A stretch of 64,000 bases of DNA from Pseudomonas entomophila L48 (GTDB taxonomy: Bacteria; Pseudomonadota; Gammaproteobacteria; Pseudomonadales; Pseudomonadaceae), in NCBI RefSeq assembly GCF_000026105.1, contig NC_008027.1:1876001-1940000 (forward strand), read 5' to 3'. Under the pieces are notes generated by a model. That model searched no databases and was not told the DNA's origin. It saw nothing but the letters and a program-made list of their open reading frames with translations. The stretch's first letter is position 1. Every line of letters starts with the position of its first letter. Below are positions 33,142-40,436 of the stretch, one piece after another. A program made the position numbers and the translations under genes.

Positions 33142-33840
33142 ATGAGCCTGTTGAAAAAGATCGTCACCGCCCTGCGTGGCGGCGCTTCGGAAGTCGGTGA
33201 GGCGATCGTCGACTCCCAAGCCCTGCGCATCCTCGACCAGGAGATCCGCGACGCCGACAACAACCTGATCGACGCGCGCAACCAGCTGGTCAAGATCATG
33301 GCCAAGCACAAGACCGCGCAGCAGCGCATCGAAGAGTTCAACAAGACCATCGGCGACTGGGAGCAAAAAGCCATCGCCGCCCTGGACAAGGGTGAAGAGG
33401 GCCTGGCCCACGAATGCGCCGCGCGCATCGCCGACCTGACCAACCAGCGCGATTCCGAACAGGCGCTGGCCGACCAGTTCGGTGCCTCGGTGAAGACCCT
33501 GAGCGACACGGTCAACAAGACCGAAAGCCAGATCAAGGGCCTCAAGCAGCAGGTGGACCTGATCAAGGCCCGCGAAAGCGTGCAACGCGCCCAGGTCAGC
33601 GCGGCCTCGGCCACCGGTGGCGCCAACGGCAGCCTGGAAACGGCGGTGGGGTCGCTGGATCGCATCAAGAAGCGCCAGAGCGAGCGCGCCGCCGAGCTGG
33701 AAGCCGCGGCGGAGCTGGCGGGCAAGGCGGATGGCAGTGATCTGGAAGCGCGCCTGAAGGCAGCCGGCATCGGTGCCAGCAACAGCGGCGCCGATGATGT
33801 GCTGGCACGTTTGAAGGCCAAGGCGGCCAAGCCGGAGTGA
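33142..33840 (+). CDS. yjfJ: PspA/IM30 family protein (YjfJ-like)
   Basis: A 232-residue, mostly alpha-helical coiled-coil protein starting MSLLKKIVTALRGGASEVGEAIVD, an amphipathic membrane-binding start, followed by the IM30 signature RILDQEIRDADNNLIDARNQLV. PspA-family proteins assemble on and stabilise stressed membranes. The gene is not near pspF/pspB/pspC; it sits in a yjf-type operon, so it is the YjfJ branch and not classical PspA. A GGAGATT ribosome site precedes the start. Confidence 0.9.
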   Translation: MSLLKKIVTALRGGASEVGEAIVDSQALRILDQEIRDADNNLIDARNQLVKIMAKHKTAQQRIEEFNKTIGDWEQKAIAALDKGEEGLAHECAARIADLTNQRDSEQALADQFGASVKTLSDTVNKTESQIKGLKQQVDLIKARESVQRAQVSAASATGGANGSLETAVGSLDRIKKRQSERAAELEAAAELAGKADGSDLEARLKAAGIGASNSGADDVLARLKAKAAKPE

Positions 33841-33916
33841 TCAAGGGGGGTGAGGCCAGCAGTGTTGTGCTGGCGGCACTGACCTAAACCGTAACCCATC
33901 GATTTGGTGCGATCTC

Positions 33917-34001
33917 TGTAGGAGCGGCTTTAGCCGCGATCACCCGCGAAGCGGGAGCCAGGCACCGCGTTGCCTGCATCGCGGCTAAAGCCGCTCCTAC
34001 A
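33917..34001. repeat. REP pair inside the yjf operon
   Basis: Two inverted copies of the GCGGCTTTAGCCGC class lie between yjfJ and yjfK. Together with 200 bp of unassigned sequence (34002-34200) they make a 360-bp gap inside an otherwise compact operon. This hairpin could reduce expression of the distal genes or mark an internal transcript boundary. No promoter motif was recognised in the rest of the gap. Confidence 0.85.
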
Positions 34002-34200
34002 GTGCATGTTGTTCCTTGTATGTCAGCAAGCGCGCACCATTGGCGCGGCCAATGAAAACCAGTATCGTGGCGCCCCCGCCAAAGGACTGCCGCGACCCCA
34101 AGGGATTCTTCATGTCGCCCACACCACACAGGCTAGGCCTGTTCGCGTCACCTCTGGCCTGCGTCCACGCTCCGTCACAACCTCACCAAGGAGACACCCC

Positions 34201-34860
34201 GTGGGTTGGTTGAAACGCTTCATGGGCTTCGAGGCGCCCAAGCCCGCAGCCACTTCCGCCAAAGCCTCCGGCAACCTGCCGTTCGGCCTGGCCAGCGGCC
34301 GCCTGATCAAGCTCGACAGCTCGCTCAAGCTGCTGCTCGACGGCCACAGCGAGCTGGAAGTCCCTGACCAGGAAGTGGTCTGGGCCGTCGGTGAGGTCGA
34401 CCTCGGCCAATCGATGCGCCTGGCACGCTTCTACATGGAAGACGAGGACTATTGGCTGCAGGTGGTGATGAACGGCGCGTCGGCCGACGATGTGCGCGAC
34501 ATCATCCTGTTCGGCTATTACAGCGTGGTGCCCATCACCAGCGACGCTGAACTCAAGCGCCTGGTCGGCCCGGATTCAAGCATCGGCCTGCCGTACTACG
34601 AGCACGAAGGCTACGAATTCGTCCGCCAGTGGGGCAGCGAGGATGGGCAGACCGAGCTGACACCGATCAGCGAGTGGGTCACCAACCCCGAAACCAGCTA
34701 CCGCATCCAGCACCTGTCCATGCTGTATGCCCGCGAGACCGGCCTGACCGATCGCCGCGAATTCCTCCTGCTGTCGGTGGAGGAAGACGAAGAAGGGAAT
34801 GTCAGCCTCACCACCTCGGTGGGCGTCACCCTGCAATCAACGGACTTTCACGTCATCTGA
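34201..34860 (+). CDS. yjfK: YjfK family protein (DUF2491)
   Basis: A 219-residue soluble protein of the DUF2491 family (E. coli YjfK). It starts at GTG behind a strong AAGGAGACACCCC ribosome site; the frame extending to 33970 crosses the REP element and is rejected. Recognisable segments are LPFGLASGRLIKLDSSLKLLL near the start, a central EDEDYWLQVV and an acidic VEEDEEGNVSLTTSVG near the end. No catalytic motif was identified. It lies 12 bp before the DUF350 gene, so the two are co-translated. Confidence 0.87.
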   Translation: MGWLKRFMGFEAPKPAATSAKASGNLPFGLASGRLIKLDSSLKLLLDGHSELEVPDQEVVWAVGEVDLGQSMRLARFYMEDEDYWLQVVMNGASADDVRDIILFGYYSVVPITSDAELKRLVGPDSSIGLPYYEHEGYEFVRQWGSEDGQTELTPISEWVTNPETSYRIQHLSMLYARETGLTDRREFLLLSVEEDEEGNVSLTTSVGVTLQSTDFHVI

Positions 34861-34872
34861 CAAGGATCCACC

Positions 34873-35298
34873 ATGCTCGAAGCACTTCGCATGTCGCTCA
34901 ACGCCGAGGCGGTGATCGGCTTCATCCTCTACATCAGCGTGGCGCTGGTGCTGTTCTGGGTGTTCCAGTTCATTTACACCCACCTCACCCCGCACCGCGA
35001 GTTCGCCCTGATCCGTGACAACAACAGCGCCGCGGCCATCGCCCTGGGCGGCGCGTTGATCGGCTTCTCGCTGCCGGCCAGCAACATTATCGCCTACAGT
35101 GTCAGCCTGCTCGACTTCGTGGTCTGGGTGGTGATCGCCGCGGCGGTCCAACTGCTGGCCTTCGGTATCACCAGCCTGGTGCTCAAGGGCCTGGCCAGCC
35201 GTATCGCCAAGGGCGAGATGGCCGCCGCGATCTACGCCGCCGCCGTGGCGATCAGCGTGGGCTTCCTCAACTCGGCCTGCATGACCCCGTCGGTCTGA
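34873..35298 (+). CDS. yjfL: DUF350 membrane protein (YjfL-like)
   Basis: A 141-residue inner-membrane protein with four predicted helices (about 13-35, 52-72, 78-102, 115-137) and the DUF350 pattern: REFALIRDNNSAAAIALGGALIGFSLP between helices 1 and 2, and EMAAAIYAAAVAISVGFLNSACMTP near the end. The function of DUF350 proteins is unknown; they often accompany ATP-grasp ligases and lipoproteins, as here. Confidence 0.9.
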   Translation: MLEALRMSLNAEAVIGFILYISVALVLFWVFQFIYTHLTPHREFALIRDNNSAAAIALGGALIGFSLPASNIIAYSVSLLDFVVWVVIAAAVQLLAFGITSLVLKGLASRIAKGEMAAAIYAAAVAISVGFLNSACMTPSV

Positions 35299-35323
35299 CT
35301 CGTTCGCGCGCAAGGAGCCCTTC

Positions 35324-36073
35324 ATGAGACGCAGTTCCGTCAAGCTGGTATTGGCCAGCTCCCTGCCGCTGGCGCTCAGCGCGTGCAGCGCGCCAGAGGA
35401 AACCTACACGGTCAGCAAGCGCACCAACTACACCACCGTGCAGGCGTGTGTCGACGACAAGGTGCCGGTGGACGTGTGTTCCGACGCCTACATGCAGGCG
35501 CTGGCCGATCACCGCCGCATCGCCCCCACCTATGGCGACAAGGCCGCCTGCGAGGCCGACTTCGTGCCGGACTATTGCCAGGTGACCAGCGATGGCCGCT
35601 ACATGCCGCGCCTGGGCGGCTTCGAGCTGGCGGTGTCGGGCGAAGTCAGTCAGTCGCAGGTCGACGCGGCCCGCGCCCAGATCGAGAACAGTGGCCAGGG
35701 CGGCAGCGGTGGCAGCAATGTCAACGGCCTGCTCACTGGCCTGCTGCTCGGCCAGGTGCTCAGCGGCGGCAACCGCCAGTATTACTCGCAGCCGGTCTAC
35801 CAGTACCGTGACAGCCGTGGCGACTACCGCAACTCGACGCTGGGGCAGCAGGTTGACCAGGGCAAGCGTTTCGAGCGCTCCGACCAGGCCCAGAGCAGTG
35901 GCACCGGCAGCTACACCTACTCGGGTGGATCTTCCAGCCGCAACTACAACTCGACGTCCTCCACCCGCTCCAGCGTCTCTTCGTCGACCTCCCGTGGCGG
36001 CTTCGGCAGCCAGGCTACCGCGCGCAGCGGCTGGGGCGGCAAGAGCAGCGGCGGCTTCAGTTTCGGCGGTTGA
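35324..36073 (+). CDS. yjfM: DUF1190 lipoprotein (YjfM-like)
   Basis: A 249-residue predicted lipoprotein: lipobox LSAC with Cys21 as the lipidated residue, then a cysteine-rich DUF1190 domain (QACVDDKVPVDVCSDAYMQAL, KAACEADFVPDYC). Residues from about 185 form a low-complexity Gly/Ser/Thr/Tyr tail ending WGGKSSGGFSFGG, probably extended and exposed. It ends 2 bp before the ATP-grasp gene, so that tail is a possible substrate for the ligase; this is inference. Confidence 0.88.
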   Translation: MRRSSVKLVLASSLPLALSACSAPEETYTVSKRTNYTTVQACVDDKVPVDVCSDAYMQALADHRRIAPTYGDKAACEADFVPDYCQVTSDGRYMPRLGGFELAVSGEVSQSQVDAARAQIENSGQGGSGGSNVNGLLTGLLLGQVLSGGNRQYYSQPVYQYRDSRGDYRNSTLGQQVDQGKRFERSDQAQSSGTGSYTYSGGSSSRNYNSTSSTRSSVSSSTSRGGFGSQATARSGWGGKSSGGFSFGG

Positions 36074-36075
36074 GC

Positions 36076-37233
36076 ATGCGCAGGATCAGCATCGAAGAAC
36101 GCCCGGACTGGCGCGCCACCGCCGAACGCGAGGGCTTTGTCTTCCATACCATCGACGGTGAGCGCTACTGGGACGAGCGCGGCTACTACCAGTTCAGCGA
36201 GGCCCAGGTCAGTCGTGACCTGGAGGCGCCGACCCAGGAACTGCATGCCATGTGCCTGGACGCGGTCGAGCGCATTGTCGATAGCGAGGCGCTGATGACC
36301 CGCCTGGCCATCCCGCCGACGTTCTTCGACCTGGTGCGCCGTTCGTGGAAGGAGGGGCAGCGCCACCTGTACGGGCGCTTCGACTTCAGCTACGACGGCA
36401 ACGGCCCGGCCAAGCTGATCGAGGCCAACTACGATACGCCGACCTCGCTCTACGAGGCGGCGGCGTTCCAGTTGATCTGGCTGGAAGAGCAGATCCAGCG
36501 CGGCGTGCTGGCGCCGCACGCCAGCCAGTTCAACACCCTGGCCGAGGACCTGGTGAAGGCCTTCGCGGCGTTTGAGCGCGAGGGCACGTTCTACTTTTCC
36601 GCCATCGGCGGCTCGGCGGAGGACCGCGGCACCACCGACTTCCTGCGCAAGATGGCCGAGCACGTCGGTATTGCCACCCGGCACATCGATCTCGAGGATA
36701 TCGGCCTGGACGGTGCGGGACGCTTCGTCGACCTTGACGGTCAGCCGATCCCCCGGCTGTTCAAGCTGCATGCCTGGGAGCACATCTTCCACGAGGACTT
36801 CGGCCGCGCCATCGCCGGGAGCGGCACCCAGTTCATCGAGCCGGCCTGGAAGTCGCTGATCTCCAACAAGGGCATCCTGCCGCTGTTGTGGGAGTGGCAC
36901 GAGGGTCATCCCAACCTGCTGCCGGCGTACCTCGACCAGGACCCGCGCAGCCCGGTGCCCAAGGGGTGGGTGCGCAAACCGTACTTCTCCCGCGAGGGGG
37001 CCAACGTCGACATCCGCACGCCCGACGACCAGCGGGTGTTCGAGGATGGGCCCTACGACGATGCGCCCTACATCCTCCAGGCGTTCGCGCCGCTGCCGAA
37101 GTTCGGTGACAGCTACACCCTGATCGGTTCGTGGGTGATTGGCGACCAGGCCTCGGGCATCGGCATTCGCGAAGACGATTCGTTGATCACCAAGGACAGC
37201 TCGCGCTTCCTGCCCCATGTGGTGCTGGACTGA
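36076..37233 (+). CDS. yjfC: ATP-grasp ligase, glutathionylspermidine synthase-like (YjfC)
   Basis: A 385-residue protein matching the synthetase domain of glutathionylspermidine synthase, as in E. coli YjfC/YgiC. Family landmarks are RFDFSYDGNGPAKLIEANYDTPTSLYE (about 105-132), IEPAWKSLISNKGILPLLW (about 254-272), KPYFSREGANVDI (about 302) and GSWVIGDQASGIGIREDD near the C-terminus, which together build the ATP and magnesium site. It should form an amide bond, but no amidase domain is present and the substrate is unknown. The ATG at 36076 follows the yjfM stop by 2 bp; a TTG two codons upstream is an alternative. Confidence 0.9.
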   Translation: MRRISIEERPDWRATAEREGFVFHTIDGERYWDERGYYQFSEAQVSRDLEAPTQELHAMCLDAVERIVDSEALMTRLAIPPTFFDLVRRSWKEGQRHLYGRFDFSYDGNGPAKLIEANYDTPTSLYEAAAFQLIWLEEQIQRGVLAPHASQFNTLAEDLVKAFAAFEREGTFYFSAIGGSAEDRGTTDFLRKMAEHVGIATRHIDLEDIGLDGAGRFVDLDGQPIPRLFKLHAWEHIFHEDFGRAIAGSGTQFIEPAWKSLISNKGILPLLWEWHEGHPNLLPAYLDQDPRSPVPKGWVRKPYFSREGANVDIRTPDDQRVFEDGPYDDAPYILQAFAPLPKFGDSYTLIGSWVIGDQASGIGIREDDSLITKDSSRFLPHVVLD

Positions 37234-37316
37234 GCGGTATGGCAGACGTCCACGGCAATCGCTGGTAGCATCTGGCTATCATTGCTTTGCGGTATGCCTC
37301 ACACAAGGAGTGTTGG

Positions 37317-37979
37317 ATGTTCAAGAAGCTCGCGATTGCCGGTTTTGCACTGGCCGTGGCCACTGGCGCCTCGGCCCAGGCCCAGCCGAAACTGTTCAAG
37401 GACTATGCCTACGACTCGCCCCAAAGTGCCTACACCCAGGCCCAGGGCTTCGAGGATTGCAGCGACTGGGTGGGCAAGCCGGCGCTGTGCCGGGATGGCG
37501 CGACCTTCCTGGGCGAGGACTTCAGCGAGGCGCTGGTCTTCACCAATGGCAAGCTGCGCATGGTGACGTTGTATACGCACGAAACCGATGGCCTGGTGGA
37601 CAAGGTCGTCACGGCGATGGCCAAGTCCTTCGTCATGACCCTCTTCGCCAATGGCAAGACCGAAATGGACCTGATCAAGCTGGCCAGCAGTGCGAAGAAC
37701 CGTGAAGAGGTGGTCAGCACCCTGACCAGTTTCCAGTCCGAGGCCGTTGCCAATGGCAACTACTCGGCGACCTTCATTGAAAGCTTCGAGCTGCCGAAGA
37801 AGAAGCCGACCGATGTCATCCAACTGATGATGGCCGCCCCGGAGAACGTGCGGATCGCCCAGTTGCAGGTGATGGGTGACGCCAATGACCAGTCCACGGT
37901 GATGGTGCGGTTCGCCTATCCGAAACTGGACAGCAAGGCTGCGGCCAAGCAGGTCAAGGCGGCCGACGAGGCGTTCTGA
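37317..37979 (+). CDS. Exported protein of unknown function
   Basis: A 220-residue protein with a clear signal peptide (MFKKLAIAGFALAVATGASAQA, cut near residue 22). The mature part is not recognised. Two cysteines in FEDCSDWVGKPALCRDG could form a disulfide, and the rest is mixed alpha/beta. The ATG at 37317 follows an AAGGAG ribosome site; the frame from 37287 is longer but lacks one. It is 83 bp after yjfC, so it may be a last gene of that operon or stand alone. Confidence 0.8.
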   Translation: MFKKLAIAGFALAVATGASAQAQPKLFKDYAYDSPQSAYTQAQGFEDCSDWVGKPALCRDGATFLGEDFSEALVFTNGKLRMVTLYTHETDGLVDKVVTAMAKSFVMTLFANGKTEMDLIKLASSAKNREEVVSTLTSFQSEAVANGNYSATFIESFELPKKKPTDVIQLMMAAPENVRIAQLQVMGDANDQSTVMVRFAYPKLDSKAAAKQVKAADEAF

Positions 37980-38020
37980 TCTCGGCGACTGTCTTGCAGA
38001 GTGTTCGGGATTCACACCTG

Positions 38021-38102
38021 CCCCTGTAGGAGCGGCTTCAGCCGCGATCAGAGGCGCGAGGCTGCGTTGCCTGCATCGCGGCTAAAGCCGCTCCTACAGG
38101 GG
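38021..38102. repeat. REP pair, GCGGCTTCAGCCGC class
   Basis: Arms reading CCCCTGTAGGAGCGGCTT and its complement enclose a GC-rich loop, 42 bp past the stop of the exported-protein gene. Confidence 0.87.
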
Positions 38103-38403
38103 CCGAGCAAGCCCACTTCCACATCGGTTTCCTAATGCCCGCGCCAGCCTGGCCCCGGCGTTGCAGGTATTGCGGCGCCCAATGGTCGGTTTCAGGACGC
38201 GCCGGGTCGCCCGCGCACATCCCACCCTCGCCAGACCTGCCATGCTCTCAGGATGCCCACGGACCGAGTGCGCCAAGACACACGGCCACGGACAAGGAGG
38301 GCGCCCGCCGCACATTACCGTGATGTGGCCGGTGCGCCGCAGCTGAACACCGCCGGACACGCGCCCGACACTCGGGCCGCTCCGGGCTGACGAGGTTTGC
38401 TGT
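38103..38403. other. Leader/promoter region of the fds operon
   Basis: About 300 bp without a credible gene before fdsG. The only symmetric site noticed is CACAT-N7-ATGTG at 38311-38327, about 77 bp before the start. Short open frames here lack ribosome sites and family resemblance. A promoter for the formate dehydrogenase operon is expected in this stretch but could not be placed. Confidence 0.4.
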
Positions 38404-38889
38404 ATGCCTGACGAGTCGAACCACCTGCCCCTGATCCAGCGCGTCCTGGCGCGCGAAAAGCACACCCCCGGCGCATTGTTGCCGGTCCTCCACGCCATCC
38501 AGGCCGGCATCGGCCATATCCCGGATGCCGCCGTCGGCGAAATCGCCCATGCTCTCAACCTCAGCCTGGCCGAGGTGCGCGGGGTGATCAGCTTCTATCA
38601 CGATTTCCGTACCACGCCACCGGCCCGCCACACCTTGCGCCTGTGCCGCGCCGAGTCATGCCAAAGCCGCGGCGCCGAGGCGCTGGCCGCGCAGTTGCGC
38701 GAGCAGTTGGGGCTGGATGACCACGGTACCAGCGAGGACGGTGCGTTGAGCCTGCGACCGGTGTATTGCCTAGGGGCCTGCGCTTGCTCGCCGGCCCTGG
38801 AACTCGATGGCCAGTTGCACGCCCGGGTCACGCCGGAACGCCTGCGGGCGCTGGTTGCCGGCTGCCGCGAGGGGGTGAAGGCATGCTGA
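38404..38889 (+). CDS. fdsG: NAD-dependent formate dehydrogenase gamma subunit FdsG
   Basis: A 161-residue NuoE-like subunit carrying a [2Fe-2S] cluster, with ligands visible as CRAESC (Cys81, Cys86) and CLGAC (Cys122, Cys126). In soluble molybdenum formate dehydrogenases it relays electrons within the FdsGBA complex, which oxidises formate to CO2 and reduces NAD+. It overlaps fdsB by 7 bp. The order fdsG-fdsB-fdsA is the standard one. Confidence 0.93.
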   Translation: MPDESNHLPLIQRVLAREKHTPGALLPVLHAIQAGIGHIPDAAVGEIAHALNLSLAEVRGVISFYHDFRTTPPARHTLRLCRAESCQSRGAEALAAQLREQLGLDDHGTSEDGALSLRPVYCLGACACSPALELDGQLHARVTPERLRALVAGCREGVKAC

Positions 38890-40436
38890 ACCTGTGCATT
38901 CCCTGCGATTCCGTGGCCCGCGCGGTCGGTGCCGACGCGGTGGCCGACGCCCTGGTGCTTGAAGCCGAACGCCGCCAGGTGCCCCTGCGCATCAAGCGCA
39001 CCAGTGCCCGTGGCCTGTATTGGCTGGAACCGTTGCTGGAGCTGGAAACTGAAGCGGGTCGCCTGGGCTTCGGGCTGGTCACCGTCGAGGACGTTCCTGG
39101 CCTGCTTGACGCGCTGGCCAGCGACCCCGGCAGCCATGCGCTGGCGCTGGGGCCGGTGGAGCAGATCCCTTACCTCAAGACCCAGCAACGCTTGCTGTTC
39201 GCCCGTGCTGGCATCACTCGGCCGTTGTCGCTGGACGATTATCACGCCAATGGAGGCTTCGAGGGGCTGCGCCAGGCCACATTGATGGAAGGTGACGAAG
39301 TGGTTGCCGCCGTGCTCGATTCGGGGCTGCGCGGGCGCGGTGGTGCGGCCTTCCCGGCGGGCATCAAGTGGCGCACCGTGCGCCAGGCCCAGGCGGTGCG
39401 CAAGTATGTGGTGTGCAATGCCGACGAAGGCGATTCCGGCACCTTCGCCGACCGCATGCTGATGGAGGGCGACCCGTTCCTGCTGATCGAAGGCATGATC
39501 ATCGCCGGGTTGGCGGTAGGCGCCAGCCATGGCTACATCTATGTGCGCTCGGAATACCCGGACGCCATCCGCGTGCTGAACGAAGCCATCCTGCTGGCCC
39601 GCGAAGCGGGTTACCTGGATGTCGCCGGCAACGGCGTGGCCTTTCACCTGGAGGTGCGGGTGGGGGCGGGGGCCTATATCTGCGGTGAGGAAACCGCGCT
39701 GCTCGAGTCGATCGAGGGCAAGCGCGGCATCGTCCGGGCCAAGCCACCGCTGCCGGCGCTGGAAGGGCTGTTCGGGCAGCCGACCCTGGTACACAACGTG
39801 CTCACCCTGGCCTCGGTGCCGATCATCCTGGCCAAGGGGGCTGCCTTCTACCGTGATTTCGGTATGGGGCGTTCGCTGGGGACCTTGCCATTCCAGCTGG
39901 CCGGCAATGTCCTTCGTGGTGGGTTGGTGGAGCGCGCCTTCGGCCTGACCTTGCGCGAGTTGGTGGAGGGCTACGGCGGCGGGACCGCCAGCGGCCGGCC
40001 GCTCAAGGCGGCCCAGGTTGGCGGCCCACTGGGCGCCTGGGTGCCACCCACGAATTTCGACACGCCGTTGGACTACGAGGCGTTCGCTGCCATGGGCGCG
40101 ATGCTGGGCCACGGCGGAGTGGTAGTGGCCGACGACACCCTGGACATGGCCGGAATGGCCCGTTTCGCCCTGCAGTTCTGCGCCGAGGAGTCCTGCGGCA
40201 AGTGCACCCCGTGCCGGATCGGCTCCACCCGTGGCTTGGAGGTGATCGATCGCCTGATCGCCAGCACCGACCCGGCCTATCGACAGGGCCAGGCCGGGCT
40301 GTTGCGCGACCTGTGCGACACGATGCAGTACGGCTCGCTGTGCGCCATGGGCGGGATGACCCCGTACCCGGTGGTCAGTGCCCTCGACCACTTCCCCGCC
40401 GATTTTGGTTTGGCCACCGCGGAGGCTGAGCAATGA
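38883..40436 (+). CDS. fdsB: NAD-dependent formate dehydrogenase beta subunit FdsB
   Basis: A 517-residue NuoF-like flavoprotein. A thioredoxin-like N-terminal domain starts MLNLCIPCDSVARAVGADAVA. Then come the FMN/NADH binding segments (LRGRGGAAFPAGIKW, CNADEGDSGTF, GAGAYICGEETALLES) and a C-terminal [4Fe-4S] site ESCGKCTPCR. It transfers electrons from FdsA/FdsG to NAD+. The ATG at 38883 is internal to the end of fdsG, giving translational coupling. Confidence 0.94.
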   Translation: MLNLCIPCDSVARAVGADAVADALVLEAERRQVPLRIKRTSARGLYWLEPLLELETEAGRLGFGLVTVEDVPGLLDALASDPGSHALALGPVEQIPYLKTQQRLLFARAGITRPLSLDDYHANGGFEGLRQATLMEGDEVVAAVLDSGLRGRGGAAFPAGIKWRTVRQAQAVRKYVVCNADEGDSGTFADRMLMEGDPFLLIEGMIIAGLAVGASHGYIYVRSEYPDAIRVLNEAILLAREAGYLDVAGNGVAFHLEVRVGAGAYICGEETALLESIEGKRGIVRAKPPLPALEGLFGQPTLVHNVLTLASVPIILAKGAAFYRDFGMGRSLGTLPFQLAGNVLRGGLVERAFGLTLRELVEGYGGGTASGRPLKAAQVGGPLGAWVPPTNFDTPLDYEAFAAMGAMLGHGGVVVADDTLDMAGMARFALQFCAEESCGKCTPCRIGSTRGLEVIDRLIASTDPAYRQGQAGLLRDLCDTMQYGSLCAMGGMTPYPVVSALDHFPADFGLATAEAEQ

